From the NCBI RefSeq assembly GCF_007665395.1, contig NZ_VDND01000001.1, positions 186,001 to 250,000 on the forward strand: a stretch of DNA of 64,000 bases, given 5' to 3'. The DNA is from Pseudomonas oryzihabitans (lineage in GTDB: Bacteria; Pseudomonadota; Gammaproteobacteria; Pseudomonadales; Pseudomonadaceae). The position numbers and the translations under genes are program-made. The notes beneath the pieces are model-generated. The model was not told where the DNA came from, did not search any database, and worked only from the letters and a program-made list of their open reading frames with translations. Positions 51,692 to 61,564 of the stretch are shown here, piece after piece (the stretch's first letter is position 1; the number at the start of each line of letters is the position of its first letter).

Positions 51692-52744
51692 ATGGACCTC
51701 GAGCATCTCAGTCGCCGCCGCTTCATCCGGCAGCTAGGGACGGTAACCGCGCTGGGCGCCCTGGGCGGCAGCCTGTTCGGCTGTGACGACAAGCCCGCGA
51801 CCCAGGCCGGAGGGCCGGCGGTGATCGGCCAGCGCTCGGACCAGGTGGTCTCCTTCCGCTATCCCGACAACCCCACCTTCGACCTGGTCTACGTCGCCGA
51901 TTCCCTGGGCTACTTCGAGGGCACTCGGGCGCGTCCCCAGTTCGTTGGCAAAGTCGCCGCGCCGCAGATCATCCCGCTGGTGGGGACCGGGGAGCTGGAT
52001 TTCGGCACCCGCATGGTGCCCCTGGTGATCTCTGCCATCGCCAGCGGCCTCGACCTCAAGGTGGTGGCGGCCGGCGGCAAGACGTTGCAGGAAGCGCCGC
52101 ACATGAAGTACTTCGTGCGCGACGACTCGGGCATCCGCGCACCCAAGGACCTCGAAGGCAAGACCGTGGGCTTCAACAGCTTCGGTGCCTGCGCCGAGTT
52201 CGTCACCAAGAAGTATCTCCGCCAGCGTGGGGTGGACGTCGACACCATCAAGTGGGTGGTGGTACCGGACGTCCAGGCCGAGCAGACCCTGGCCACCGGC
52301 AACATCGACCTGGCGATCATCCACCCGCCCACCTCCGGCAGCGCCGAGCACAATCCCGCGCTACGCAAGTTGTGGAGCGACTTCGACCTGGACGAAGGGC
52401 TGGGCGGCATGGCGCCCTACAGCGCCCATGGCCGCTTCCTGCGCGACCATCCCGAGGCCGCACGGGACGTGGTGCAGGCCTTGGCCAAGGCCGCCAACTG
52501 GGTCAACGGGCATCCCGACGATGCCCGCAAGATCACTGCCGAGCGCCTGGGTATGAAGCTGGAGCTGGTCGAGCGCTTCGCCTACGTCGACGACCTGGTC
52601 ATCACCGAGCCGCCGATCCAGTACTACATCGACATCCTCGAACACGAAGGCAAGCTCAAGGCCGGCGCGGTCCAGGTCAAGGACGTCTACACCAATGCCT
52701 TCAATCCCTTCGCCCAGGGTACGGCCTCCCAGGGGACGGCCTGA
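51692..52744 (+). CDS. ABC transporter substrate-binding protein, Tat signal with lipoprotein-like Cys
   Basis: 350 residues. Leader SRRRFIRQLGTVTALGALGG followed by SLFGCDDKPATQ: twin-arginine plus a lipobox-like LFGC, so a Tat-exported lipoprotein is possible (Phe at -2 is uncommon). Mature part DLVYVADSLGYFEGTRARPQFVGKVAAPQIIPLVGTGELDFG is the SsuA/NMT1 type. A CAGGAGACTCC site precedes the start. First gene of a three-gene importer. Confidence 0.9.
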   Translation: MDLEHLSRRRFIRQLGTVTALGALGGSLFGCDDKPATQAGGPAVIGQRSDQVVSFRYPDNPTFDLVYVADSLGYFEGTRARPQFVGKVAAPQIIPLVGTGELDFGTRMVPLVISAIASGLDLKVVAAGGKTLQEAPHMKYFVRDDSGIRAPKDLEGKTVGFNSFGACAEFVTKKYLRQRGVDVDTIKWVVVPDVQAEQTLATGNIDLAIIHPPTSGSAEHNPALRKLWSDFDLDEGLGGMAPYSAHGRFLRDHPEAARDVVQALAKAANWVNGHPDDARKITAERLGMKLELVERFAYVDDLVITEPPIQYYIDILEHEGKLKAGAVQVKDVYTNAFNPFAQGTASQGTA

Positions 52745-53565
52745 TGGGCGCCAAGATCGTCGCCCGGGGCCTGGGCATGGCCTATGACGGTCGTAGCGAA
52801 AGCGGCGCGCTGGAGCGGGTACCGGTGCTGCAGGACTTCGACCTCGAGGTACGCCAGGGCGAATTCCTGGCGGTGCTGGGTCCTTCCGGCTGCGGCAAGT
52901 CCACCTTCCTCAACATTCTCGCCGGGCTGGCGCAGAAGACCTCGGGCGAGCTGAGCATCGACGGCCGGCCGTTGCAGGGCATCAATCCGCATCAGGGTGT
53001 GGTGTTCCAGGGCTATGCATTGCTGCCCTGGCGCTCGGTGCTGGACAACATCGCCTTGGGCCTGGAGATTCGTGGGGTCGGGCGCCGCGAGCGGCTCGCG
53101 ACGGCGCGGGAGTATCTGGCGCTGGTAGGGTTGGAGGGGCAGGGCGCCCGCTACCCGCACGAGCTCTCCGGCGGCATGCGCCAGCGAGTGGCCATCGCTC
53201 GTTCCCTGGCCTATGCGCCGGATGTGCTGCTGATGGACGAACCCTTCGCCGCCCTGGACGCCCAGACCCGCGAGCATCTGCAGGACGAGCTGCTACGTAT
53301 CTGGGACGGGCAACGCAAGACCATCGTCTTCATCACCCACAGCCTCGACGAGGCGATTTTCCTCGCTGACCGGGTCGCGGTGATGACGCCCCGCCCTGGG
53401 CGGGTCCACCGGCTGCTCGACATCGACCTGCCGCGCCCGCGGGCGGCCGAGCTGCGCAACACCCCGGCCTTCGCCGCCCTGCGCCAACAGGCCTGGGAGG
53501 CCCTGCGCGGCGTGCCCGGGCCCGCTGCGCAAACGCCCTTGCGGCGCCAGGAGGTACGGGCATGA
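52744..53565 (+). CDS. ABC transporter ATPase, SsuB/TauB-like
   Basis: 273 residues. Walker A GPSGCGKST, FQGYALLPWRSVLDNIALGLE, signature LSGGMRQRVAIARSL, Walker B VLLMDEPFAALDAQTRE. ATG overlaps the binding-protein stop by one base; ATGA overlap with the permease at its end. Confidence 0.93.
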   Translation: MGAKIVARGLGMAYDGRSESGALERVPVLQDFDLEVRQGEFLAVLGPSGCGKSTFLNILAGLAQKTSGELSIDGRPLQGINPHQGVVFQGYALLPWRSVLDNIALGLEIRGVGRRERLATAREYLALVGLEGQGARYPHELSGGMRQRVAIARSLAYAPDVLLMDEPFAALDAQTREHLQDELLRIWDGQRKTIVFITHSLDEAIFLADRVAVMTPRPGRVHRLLDIDLPRPRAAELRNTPAFAALRQQAWEALRGVPGPAAQTPLRRQEVRA

Positions 53566-54341
53566 GCCTGCTGCGTCGTTCCCGCCGGCTGCTCGACGGC
53601 AGCCTCGGCATCCTGCTGTTCCTGGCGCTCTGGGAAGCCTTGCCGCGACTGGGCCTGGTCAATCCCGGCTACCTGAGTCCGCCTACGGTGGTGCTGCAGA
53701 GCATCCTCGACCTGGCTCGCGACGGCAGCCTGGCGCGGCACCTTGGCGCCAGTCTGCTGCGCTCGCTGGCCGGCTTGCTGCTGGCCATAGGGGCGGGCGT
53801 GCTCCTGGGACTGCTGATGGGCTGGTTCATCCGCCTGGAGCGGTTGCTCGATCCGCTGCTGCAGTTGTTTCGCCAGACCAGCGCCCTGGCGCTGTTCCCG
53901 GTGTTCATCCTGTTCCTCGGCATCGGCGAGGCCTCGAAGATCGCCATCATCTTCTGGGCGTCGTTCTGGCCGATCCTGCTGAGCACCATCAGTGGCGTGA
54001 AGCAGGTGGATGGGCTACTGGTGAATTCGGCGCTGTCCATGGGCGCCAACCGCCGCTTCCTGTTCCTCAAGGTGGTACTGCCAGCGGCGTCGCCGTCGAT
54101 TTTCACCGGCATTCGCCTGGCCGGCGCCTATTCCATCACCGCGCTGGTGGCCGCTGAGATGATCGGCGCCCATTCCGGGCTGGGCTTTCTCACCCTCAAC
54201 TCCCAGGAGGTGTTCCAGATTCCCAGCATGTATGCCGGCATCCTGCTGTTGGCGGTTGTCGGCCTGGCGCTGAATGCGCTGCTGGCCCTGCTGGAGGCGC
54301 GCCTTTTGCGCTGGCGGCGTGGCTTGTCGGCGCGTTCTTGA
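53562..54341 (+). CDS. ABC transporter permease, SsuC/TauC-like
   Basis: 259 residues, six spans: MSLLRRSRRLLDGSLGILLFLALWEALPRLGLV, FRQTSALALFPVFILFLGIGEASKIAIIFWASFWPILLSTISGVKQVD, EAA region LSMGANRRFLFLKVVLPAASPSIFTGIRLA. Completes the second importer. Confidence 0.92.
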   Translation: MSLLRRSRRLLDGSLGILLFLALWEALPRLGLVNPGYLSPPTVVLQSILDLARDGSLARHLGASLLRSLAGLLLAIGAGVLLGLLMGWFIRLERLLDPLLQLFRQTSALALFPVFILFLGIGEASKIAIIFWASFWPILLSTISGVKQVDGLLVNSALSMGANRRFLFLKVVLPAASPSIFTGIRLAGAYSITALVAAEMIGAHSGLGFLTLNSQEVFQIPSMYAGILLLAVVGLALNALLALLEARLLRWRRGLSARS

Positions 54342-54376
54342 CCCCATTCCGATTCCCCTATCGATAAGGAGTATCC

Positions 54377-55393
54377 ATGAGCTATCGCAGTCTTGGCCGC
54401 AGCGGCCTGACGGTCTCCCGCCTGAACCTGGGCAGCATGATGTTCGGCGGGCCGACCGACGAAGCCGTGTCCCGGCGCATCATCGACGCAGCCTCCGCCC
54501 AGGGCATCAATTTCATCGACACCGCCAACGTCTACAACGACGGCGAATCCGAGCGGGTGGTTGGGCGTGCCATCGCCCATCATCGTCACGACTGGGTGCT
54601 GGCCACCAAGGCCGGTAGCCCGACCCGCCGCGACTCCAGGCTGCCGCACAACGGCGGCAGCAGTCGCAAGCACCTGCTGCACAGCGTGGAGCAGAGCCTG
54701 CAACGGCTGGATACCGACTACATCGACCTGTTCTACCTGCACCGTGAAGACCACCAGACACCGCTGGAAGAGACGGTCTCGGCGCTGGGCGATCTGCTGC
54801 GCCAGGGCAAGATCCGCTACTGGGGTCTCTCCAATCACCGCGGCTGGAAGATCGCCGAGGTGGTCAATGTCGCGCGCCGGCTCAACGTCGATACACCGGT
54901 CGCCATCCAGCCGCTGTACAACATCGTCAACCGCCAGGCCGAGACCGAGCAGTTCACCGCCGCGGCGCACCATGGCCTGGGCATCGTGCCCTACAGTCCC
55001 CTGGCGCGCGGCGTGCTCACCGGCAAGTACACCCCGGGTGCCGCGCCGGCGGCCGATACCCGCGCCGGGCGCAATGATCGCCGCATCCAGGAGACGGAAT
55101 GGCGTCCGGAGTCCTTGGCTTTGGCGCAGCGCATCGCCGAGCACGCCCAGGCCCGTGGCGTCAGCCCGGCGGCCTTCGCCCTGGCCTGGGTGCTCGCCAA
55201 TCCCCTGGTGAGTTCGGCCATCGCCGGGCCCCGCACCGAGGCGCACTGGGCGAGCTATCGCGAGGCGCTGGACGTGGTGCTGACCGCCGAGGACGAGGCC
55301 TTCATCGACAGCCTGGTCACCCCGGGCCACGCCTCGACGCCGGGCTTTAACGACCCCGCGCATTTCGTCAGCGGGCGCCCCGTCCGCACCTGA
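54377..55393 (+). CDS. Aldo/keto reductase
   Basis: 338 residues, NADPH-dependent (beta/alpha)8 oxidoreductase. Catalytic tetrad is visible: Asp and Tyr in FIDTANVYNDGESE, Lys in VLATKAGSP, His in IDLFYLHREDHQTPLEE. YSPLARGVLTGKYTPG and VSSAIAGPRTEAHW are typical of the KefF/YajO-like branch. AAGGAG eight bases before the ATG. Placed last after the importer, so it probably reduces an aldehyde or ketone released by oxidative breakdown of the imported compound. Confidence 0.9.
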   Translation: MSYRSLGRSGLTVSRLNLGSMMFGGPTDEAVSRRIIDAASAQGINFIDTANVYNDGESERVVGRAIAHHRHDWVLATKAGSPTRRDSRLPHNGGSSRKHLLHSVEQSLQRLDTDYIDLFYLHREDHQTPLEETVSALGDLLRQGKIRYWGLSNHRGWKIAEVVNVARRLNVDTPVAIQPLYNIVNRQAETEQFTAAAHHGLGIVPYSPLARGVLTGKYTPGAAPAADTRAGRNDRRIQETEWRPESLALAQRIAEHAQARGVSPAAFALAWVLANPLVSSAIAGPRTEAHWASYREALDVVLTAEDEAFIDSLVTPGHASTPGFNDPAHFVSGRPVRT

Positions 55394-55400
55394 GGCAGTG

Positions 55401-55431
55401 CCGGGCCGCCGCTGTCATGGCGGCGGCCCGG
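55401..55431. terminator. Strong hairpin between convergent genes, probable bidirectional terminator
   Basis: CCGGGCCGCCGC (55401-55412) and GCGGCGGCCCGG (55420-55431) form a perfect twelve-pair stem with a seven-base loop exactly between the two convergent stops. No T-run on either side. Confidence 0.6.
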
Positions 55432-55438
55432 TCGGTCG

Positions 55439-56614
55439 CTATTGGTAGATGCCCGGCTCGGGATAGTCGCCGTTGAGGTACCAGTGGCCCACGTTGCGCG
55501 TCTTGTACTCGGCCGGATTGTGCAGGGTATGGGTACGCACGTTGCGCCAGAAGCGATCGAAGCCCTGGGTCTTGGTGGCGGAACGAGCGCCCATCACCTC
55601 GAAGATGCGGGTGGTGACGTCCAGCGCGGTGTCGCCGGCGAAGACGTTGGCGGCTGCCGTGGCCACCGCCGCCTCGCCCCGTGCTTCGCTGGTCAGCGCC
55701 GAGCCTTGCGCCCAGGCCTGGTCGAACAGGGCGAGGGAACGGTCGGCCAGGCCTTCGGCGGCCAGGGTGCTGGTATAGAGCTCGCCATAGACCCGGCGCA
55801 CCCAGGGATCGTCGCCATGGCGCTCCACCCCGGAGGTGATCCAGGGCCGGCTGTGCTCGCGGGTATAGTCGCGCGCCGTGCGCAGGGCGCCCCAGGCGGT
55901 GCCGACGAAGACCGCGATGAGCACCTGCTGGGCGATGACCGCGCCGAGCGAGGGAAAGAGATTCGCGCCGCTGTCCGCCGCGCCGTAGATGTCCGCCGCG
56001 GGGATGCGAACGTTCTCGAACAGCACCCGGCCGCTGCCGGTCTGGCGTTGGCCGAAGCCGTCCCAGTCGTGGGCCAGGGTGATGCCCGGCTGATCGACGG
56101 CCAGGCTGCCGAAGAAGCGGACGTCGCTGTCCTGGTCTTCCCAGGCCACCAGCAGGCGGTCGGCGATGTGCGAGCCGGAACTGAAGGGTCGATAGCCATT
56201 GAGCACGTAGTCTTCGCCACTGCGCTGGCCGAACAGCGAGTGGGAAAAGGTGTTGACCGAGTTGCCCCAGAACCAGTGCTCCCGCGCCGAGGCGCCCAGC
56301 AGGCGTTGCCGCTGGGCTTCGCTGCCGCGCAGCAGGACGCCGGAGAGGGCGAGGAAGTGGTAGCCGTAGAGATGCCCCACGGCGCTGTCGCCGCTGGCCA
56401 GTTCGCGGGCCACCTGCAGTACCGTCGACCAGGGCAGGCCGGGGCCGCCGTAGGCCTGCGGGATCAACGCGGTGAGCAGGCCGCTCTCGCGCAACGCAGC
56501 CAGCTGGCTGAGCGGCCGCCCACCGGCGAGGTCGTTGGCCGCGGCGTCCACGGCGAAGCGGGCACTGAGGTCGCGAGCGAGGAGCAGGGCTTGCTCTGAT
56601 GTCAGCTGGCTCAT
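55439..56614 (-). CDS. Acyl-CoA dehydrogenase-fold monooxygenase, SfnB/DszC-like
   Basis: 391 residues. ALIPQAYGGPGLPWSTVLQVARELASGDSAVGHLYGYHFLAL and NSVNTFSHSLFGQRSGEDYVLNGYRPFSSGSHIADRLLVAW are typical of the flavin-dependent group around SfnB, DszC and related N- and S-monooxygenases. It needs reduced flavin from a partner. ATGA overlap with the upstream monooxygenase gene suggests the two act on one substrate. Confidence 0.87.
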   Translation of the reverse strand: MSQLTSEQALLLARDLSARFAVDAAANDLAGGRPLSQLAALRESGLLTALIPQAYGGPGLPWSTVLQVARELASGDSAVGHLYGYHFLALSGVLLRGSEAQRQRLLGASAREHWFWGNSVNTFSHSLFGQRSGEDYVLNGYRPFSSGSHIADRLLVAWEDQDSDVRFFGSLAVDQPGITLAHDWDGFGQRQTGSGRVLFENVRIPAADIYGAADSGANLFPSLGAVIAQQVLIAVFVGTAWGALRTARDYTREHSRPWITSGVERHGDDPWVRRVYGELYTSTLAAEGLADRSLALFDQAWAQGSALTSEARGEAAVATAAANVFAGDTALDVTTRIFEVMGARSATKTQGFDRFWRNVRTHTLHNPAEYKTRNVGHWYLNGDYPEPGIYQ

Positions 56615-57972
56615 GCCACCGCCTCCTGCCCACGACGGGCGGCGGGATGCTGTGGGTAGGGCAGGCCAAGGTGTTCGCGCAGGGTACGGCCTTCGTAGTC
56701 GCCCTGGCGTACCAGGCCGCGGCGCCGCAACTCCGGTAGTACGAAGGTGATGAAGTCGTCCAGGCCCTCGGGATAGGTGGGTGGCAGGATATTGAAGCCG
56801 TCCGCGCCATAACTCTGGAACCAGGCTTCGAGTCGGTCCACCACCTGCTCGGCGGAGCCCACCAGGGTCCAGTGCCCGCGCGCGCCAGCCAGGCGCAGAT
56901 AGAGCTGACGCAGGCTCAGGCCTTCGTCGGCGAGTTTCTGGATCAGCTCCTGGCGGCTGCGCGAAGCGTTGGACAGCGGCAGGTCGCGTGGCAGCGGCGC
57001 GTCCAGCGACAGCTGGGAGAGATCCACCCCGCCCAGTAGCCCGCTGAGCAATTCGCGGCCCACCTCTGGTTGTACCAGCTCTTGCAGCTCGCGGTGCTTG
57101 GCCTGGGCCGCGGCTTCGCTGGCGCCGGTGAAGATGGTCACCCCAGGCAGGATCTTGAGGTGCTCGGGATTGCGGCCCAGGGCCTGGGCGCGACCCTTGA
57201 GGTCACGGTAGAACGCCTGGGCGTCGCCCAGGCTCTGGTGGGCGGCAAAGACCACCTCGGCGGTGGCGGCGGCCAGTTCGCGCCCGTCCTCGGAGGCGCC
57301 GGCCTGGACCAGTACCGGCTTCCCCTGGGGCGAGCGCAGCACATTGAGCGGACCGCGCACCTGGAAATGCTCGCCACGGTGCTCGGTGAAATGACGCTTG
57401 GCGCGATCCAGGAACAGCCCGGCGTCGCGATCCAGCAGCAGCGCATCGTCTTCCCAGCTATCCCAGAGTTTGTCGACCACCTGCTGGAATTCGCGGGCCC
57501 GAGCATAGCGGTCGGCATGGGCGGCCTGGCCGCTGCCGCCGAAATTATGGGCCGAGGCGGCGTCGCTGCTGGTGACCAGGTTCCAGCCGATGCGGCCGCC
57601 GCTGATCTGGTCCAGGGAGGCGAACTGCCGAGCCAGGTTATAGGGCTCCGAATAGCTGGTGCTGGCGGTGGCGATCAGGCCGATGCGCCGGGTCACGGTG
57701 GCCAGGGCGGCGAGCAGGGTCAGGGGCTCGAAGGTCAGGTGCGGGGCGATCAGACGGTCGAACACCGGTGAGTCGATGCCCCGTACGCCGACGCTGTCGG
57801 CGAGGAACAGGGTGTCGAAGCCGGCGGCCTCGGCCTGGCGCGCCAGGGCCTGGTAGTGCTCGATGCGGATACCGGCGTCGGCCTGGGCGCCGGGATGCCG
57901 CCAGGCGGCCACGTGGTGACCGGTGGCGCGCAGGAAGAGACCGAGTTTGAGGGTGTCGCGACGCTTGCTCAT
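56611..57972 (-). CDS. Luciferase-like flavin monooxygenase, NtaA/SnaA/DszA type
   Basis: 453 residues, FMNH2-dependent. Marks: LKLGLFLRATGHHVAAWRHPGAQADAGI at the N-terminus, DTLFLADSVGVRG, LDQISGGRIGWNLVTSSDAASAHNFGG, PVLVQAGASEDGRELAA and ILPPTYPEGLDDFITFVLPELRRRGL. This branch cleaves C-N or C-S bonds (nitrilotriacetate, dibenzothiophene sulfone). Combined with an SfnB/DszC-like enzyme and an importer, organosulfur desulfurisation is the best guess. Confidence 0.88.
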   Translation of the reverse strand: MSKRRDTLKLGLFLRATGHHVAAWRHPGAQADAGIRIEHYQALARQAEAAGFDTLFLADSVGVRGIDSPVFDRLIAPHLTFEPLTLLAALATVTRRIGLIATASTSYSEPYNLARQFASLDQISGGRIGWNLVTSSDAASAHNFGGSGQAAHADRYARAREFQQVVDKLWDSWEDDALLLDRDAGLFLDRAKRHFTEHRGEHFQVRGPLNVLRSPQGKPVLVQAGASEDGRELAAATAEVVFAAHQSLGDAQAFYRDLKGRAQALGRNPEHLKILPGVTIFTGASEAAAQAKHRELQELVQPEVGRELLSGLLGGVDLSQLSLDAPLPRDLPLSNASRSRQELIQKLADEGLSLRQLYLRLAGARGHWTLVGSAEQVVDRLEAWFQSYGADGFNILPPTYPEGLDDFITFVLPELRRRGLVRQGDYEGRTLREHLGLPYPQHPAARRGQEAVA

Positions 57973-57984
57973 GAGGACTCCTGA

Positions 57985-59685
57985 TTACCAGCCGACGGCG
58001 AAGCGCAGGCCGGTAGGGGCGGTGGGTGCTGTCGCCACGCCGGGAACGGCGGCCAGCAGCGTACGGGTGTAGGGATGGCGCGGTTGCTGCCAGAGCTGGG
58101 CCGGTGTGGCCTCCTCGACGATGCGGCCCTGCTGCATCACCAGCACCCGGTCGGCCAGGTAGCGCACCACCGAGAGGTCGTGGGAGATGAAGAGGTAGGA
58201 AAGGTCGAAGGCCTCGCGCAACTCGACCAGCAGGTTGAGGATCTGCGCCTGGACCGAGACGTCCAGCGCCGAGACCGGCTCGTCGCAGATCAGCAGGCGC
58301 GGCTTGAGGATCAGCGCGCGGGCGATGCCCAGGCGCTGGCGCTGGCCGCCGGAGAACTGGTGCGGCAGGCGTCCCAGGCTGGTCCGGGGCAGGCCCACGG
58401 CATCGAGGATGGCGAGCCGGGCGCGCTGGCGTTCGGCAGCATCCTCCTGGCCGTGCAGGCGCTGGACCCGGTCGAGCAGGGTGGCGACGTCATGGCGCGG
58501 ATTGAGCGCGGCCTGGGCGTCCTGGAAGATCAGTTGCGCGTGGCGGCGCCAGGCGCGCAACGGCCGCTCCGCCAGGGCGGTGATCTCGCTGCCGGCGAAG
58601 TCGATCCGTCCGGCGTCCAGGGGCTGGAGCCGCAGCAGGGCGCGGCTGAGGGTGGACTTGCCGCAGCCGGACTCGCCCACCAGCCCAACCGTCTCGCGCA
58701 CGCCGACGGTGAAGGACAAATCATCCAGTACCGCCTGCGGCTGGCCCGGATAGCTCAGGCGTAGCCCCTCGGCGCGCAGCAAGGGGGTGCCCTGCGGTGG
58801 CCGTGGCTGGCGGCCCGGCGCATAGCGCTCCGAACTCAGTCCATAGCGGGGCGCCTGGGCGGGAGGGCGTTCCACGCGGATCTCCACCAGCCGTTCCTGG
58901 CGATAATGGCGTTGGTGATCGCGGCCGAGCGAGGCCGCCACCAGGCCCCGGGTGTAGGGGTGCCGGGGCTGGGCGAAGACCTGGGCGGTGCGCCCGGTCT
59001 CGAGGACCGCGCCGTCGTGCATCACGATCACCCGGTCGGCCTGCTGGGCGACCACGCCCAGGTCATGGGTGATCAGCAGCAGACCCATGTCCAGCGCGCG
59101 CCTCAGGCTGTCGAGCAATTCCAGGATCTGTGCCTGGACGGTGACGTCCAGTGCGGTAGTGGGTTCGTCGGCGATCAGCAAGCGCGGCTGGCAGGCGATG
59201 GCCATGGCGATCAGCACCCGCTGACGCTGGCCGCCGGAGAGTTGCTGCGGATACTCGCGCAGATGCGTGGCGGGGCGCGGCAGCCGGACCTGCGCCAGCA
59301 GTTCTTCGGCGCGGGTCAGCGCCTGGCGGCGACTCAGGTCGGTGTGCTGGCGCAGGGTCTCGACCAACTGCTCGCCCAGGGTGAGCACCGGATTGAGGCT
59401 GGACAGCGGCTCCTGGAACACCATGGCCAGTCGGTCGCCCTGCAGCCGGCGGAGTTGGCGCGGGCGCAGCGCCAGCAGGTCGGTACCCTCGAACAGTATC
59501 GAACCCGCCACCCGGGCGGTGTCGGGCAGCAGACCCATCAGCGCCAGGGCGGTGGTGGATTTGCCGCAGCCGGATTCACCCACCAGCGCCAGGGTCTCGC
59601 CGGCGGCGAGGGTGAAATCCAGCGGCTGCACGGCGGCCTCACCCTGGTAGTGGACGGTCAGTCCGCGGACCTCGAGCAGGCTCAT
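57985..59685 (-). CDS. Double (fused) ATPase of a peptide-type ABC importer
   Basis: 566 residues containing two complete ATP-binding domains in one chain. First: Walker [10 protein letters not shown] (about 39), [28 protein letters not shown]. Second: GESGCGKST (about 330), [28 protein letters not shown]. It replaces the usual DppD plus DppF pair, as in GsiA of the glutathione importer. Start [15 protein letters not shown] at 59685 overlaps the permease end by four bases. Energises uptake through the next two permeases. Confidence 0.92.
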   Translation of the reverse strand: MSLLEVRGLTVHYQGEAAVQPLDFTLAAGETLALVGESGCGKSTTALALMGLLPDTARVAGSILFEGTDLLALRPRQLRRLQGDRLAMVFQEPLSSLNPVLTLGEQLVETLRQHTDLSRRQALTRAEELLAQVRLPRPATHLREYPQQLSGGQRQRVLIAMAIACQPRLLIADEPTTALDVTVQAQILELLDSLRRALDMGLLLITHDLGVVAQQADRVIVMHDGAVLETGRTAQVFAQPRHPYTRGLVAASLGRDHQRHYRQERLVEIRVERPPAQAPRYGLSSERYAPGRQPRPPQGTPLLRAEGLRLSYPGQPQAVLDDLSFTVGVRETVGLVGESGCGKSTLSRALLRLQPLDAGRIDFAGSEITALAERPLRAWRRHAQLIFQDAQAALNPRHDVATLLDRVQRLHGQEDAAERQRARLAILDAVGLPRTSLGRLPHQFSGGQRQRLGIARALILKPRLLICDEPVSALDVSVQAQILNLLVELREAFDLSYLFISHDLSVVRYLADRVLVMQQGRIVEEATPAQLWQQPRHPYTRTLLAAVPGVATAPTAPTGLRFAVGW

Positions 59686-60563
59686 GGGCGGTACCTGCGC
59701 AGGCGCGGATTGAGGGCGTCGTTGAGGCCGTCGCCCAGCAGGTTGAAGGCCAGACCCACGGTGACGATGGCCAGCCCCGGCAGGGCGGTGAGGTACCAGG
59801 CGCTGGCGATCTGCTCGCGACCGCTGCCGATCATGCCGCCCCAGCTGGCGCTGTTGGGATCGCTCATGCCGAGGAAGGCCAGGCCGGCTTCCACCAGGAT
59901 GGCCTGGGCGACGAGGATGGAGGTGGTGACCACCACCGCGGCCAGCACATTGGGCAGCATCTCGCGCAGGATGATGGCGCCGTTGCCGAAACCCTGGCTG
60001 CGCGCGGCGAGCACGAAGTCTGCGCCTTTCAGGCTGCGGAATTCGGCGCGCACGATGCGTGCCACCGTCGGCCAGGAAGCGAGGCCGATGGCCAGGGCGA
60101 TGATGCCGACGGTGGGCGTGCCGATGGCGACGATGACCACCACCAGCAAAAAGGAAGGCACCGTCTGGAACACCTCGGTGAGGCGCTGCAGGGCATCGCC
60201 CAGCCAGCCACCGTGATAGCCGGCCAGGGCGCCCACCAGCACGCCCAGCACCACGCTCAGGGCGGTGGCGAGCAGGGCGATGAGCAGCGAGGTGCGGGCC
60301 CCGTGGGCGAGTCCGGCCGCCACGTCGCGGCCAAGGGAATCGGTGCCCAGCGGGAAGGCGGGATCGTCGCCGGGCCACAGCAGGGGCATCCCGACCATGT
60401 CCAGCGGATCATGGGGAAACAGGGTACCGGCGCTGGCGGCCAGCAGCAGTACCAGCAACAGCAACAGGCCACCGGTCAGGGCCGTGGGGCTGCGCAGCAG
60501 CGCCTGGCCCAGGCGTTCGCTCTGGCCGGCCAGCCGCGGTGGTGAAGGGTGCAGGAGGGGCAT
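59682..60563 (-). CDS. Peptide-type ABC permease (DppC/GsiD-like)
   Basis: 293 residues: N-terminal arm with first span GGLLLLLVLLLAASAGTLFPHDPLDMVG, FPLGTDSLGRDVAAGLAHGARTSLLIAL motif, EAA region VLAARSQGFGNGAIILREMLPN. Partner of the DppB-like permease 14 bp upstream. Confidence 0.92.
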   Translation of the reverse strand: MPLLHPSPPRLAGQSERLGQALLRSPTALTGGLLLLLVLLLAASAGTLFPHDPLDMVGMPLLWPGDDPAFPLGTDSLGRDVAAGLAHGARTSLLIALLATALSVVLGVLVGALAGYHGGWLGDALQRLTEVFQTVPSFLLVVVIVAIGTPTVGIIALAIGLASWPTVARIVRAEFRSLKGADFVLAARSQGFGNGAIILREMLPNVLAAVVVTTSILVAQAILVEAGLAFLGMSDPNSASWGGMIGSGREQIASAWYLTALPGLAIVTVGLAFNLLGDGLNDALNPRLRRYRP

Positions 60564-60577
60564 GGGAGGGCTCCGGG

Positions 60578-61564
60578 TCAGTCGGGTTGGATGCGGGGAT
60601 CGAGCCAGGCCTGTAGCAGGTCGACGGCGACGTTGACCGCCACCACCAGCAACGAGGAGAGCAGCAGGATGCCCAGCAGGAGGTTGTAGTCGCGGGCCAG
60701 GACGGCATCCAGGGTGAGGCGACCGAGGCCTGGCCAGCCGAACAGGGTTTCGGTCACGGCCGCGCCGCCGAGCAGGGCGGCGAGGTGCAGGCCGGCCAGG
60801 GTGGTGACCGGCAGCAGGGCGTTGCGCAGCACGTGCCGGCGGACTACCCGCAGCGGCGCGAGGCCCTTGGCCCGGGCGGTCCGCACGAAGTCCTGGCGCT
60901 GCACCTCGAGCATGGCGGCGCGGGTGAGCCGGGCATAGAGCGCGATGTAGAAGGACGCCAGGGCCAGGGTCGGCAACAGCAGGTGTGCCAGTCGGTCACC
61001 CAGCCAGGCCAGGCCGTGCAGGTCCAGGCCCAGGGTGGCGACGCCATCGCTGGGCAGCCAGCCGAGGCGCACCGAGAACAGCACCACCGCCATCAAGCCG
61101 ATCCAGAAGCCGGGGGTCGAGTAGAGCACCAGCACCACCAGCGACAGCAGCCGGTCCGGCCAGCGGCCGACCCAGGTGGCCATGACCGCGCCGGCCGCTA
61201 TGCCCAGTGCCAGTGCCAGGCCCAGGGCGCAGCCCATCAGCAACAGGGTGTTGGGCAGGCGGTCGAGGATCAGTTGGGTGACCGGCGCATTGAAGCGCGG
61301 CGACAGCCCCAGGTCGAACCGCGCCAGGTGGGCCAGGTAGTGCCACAGTTGTTGCGGCAGGCTCAGGTCCAGGCCGAAGTGGCTGCGCCATTGGGCCAGC
61401 GTCGCCACGTTGGCACCGCCGGATTCGGCGGCGAGCACGTCCACCGCATCGCCCGGGATCAGCCGCAGCAGGACGAAGTTGAGCAGCAGGATGCCCGCCA
61501 GGGTCGGCAGGGCCTGCCACAGGGTGCGCCGGGTCAGGCGCCAGAGGCGGCGCGGCTCAGCCAT
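60578..61564 (-). CDS. Peptide-type ABC permease (DppB/GsiC-like)
   Basis: 328 residues, six spans. LWQALPTLAGILLLNFVLLRLIPGDAVDVLAAESGG, HLARFDLGLSPRFNAPVTQLILDRLPNTLLLMG, EAA region DFVRTARAKGLAPLRVVRRHVLRNALLPV. Its start lies eight bases inside the end of the binding-protein gene. Confidence 0.92.
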   Translation of the reverse strand: MAEPRRLWRLTRRTLWQALPTLAGILLLNFVLLRLIPGDAVDVLAAESGGANVATLAQWRSHFGLDLSLPQQLWHYLAHLARFDLGLSPRFNAPVTQLILDRLPNTLLLMGCALGLALALGIAAGAVMATWVGRWPDRLLSLVVLVLYSTPGFWIGLMAVVLFSVRLGWLPSDGVATLGLDLHGLAWLGDRLAHLLLPTLALASFYIALYARLTRAAMLEVQRQDFVRTARAKGLAPLRVVRRHVLRNALLPVTTLAGLHLAALLGGAAVTETLFGWPGLGRLTLDAVLARDYNLLLGILLLSSLLVVAVNVAVDLLQAWLDPRIQPD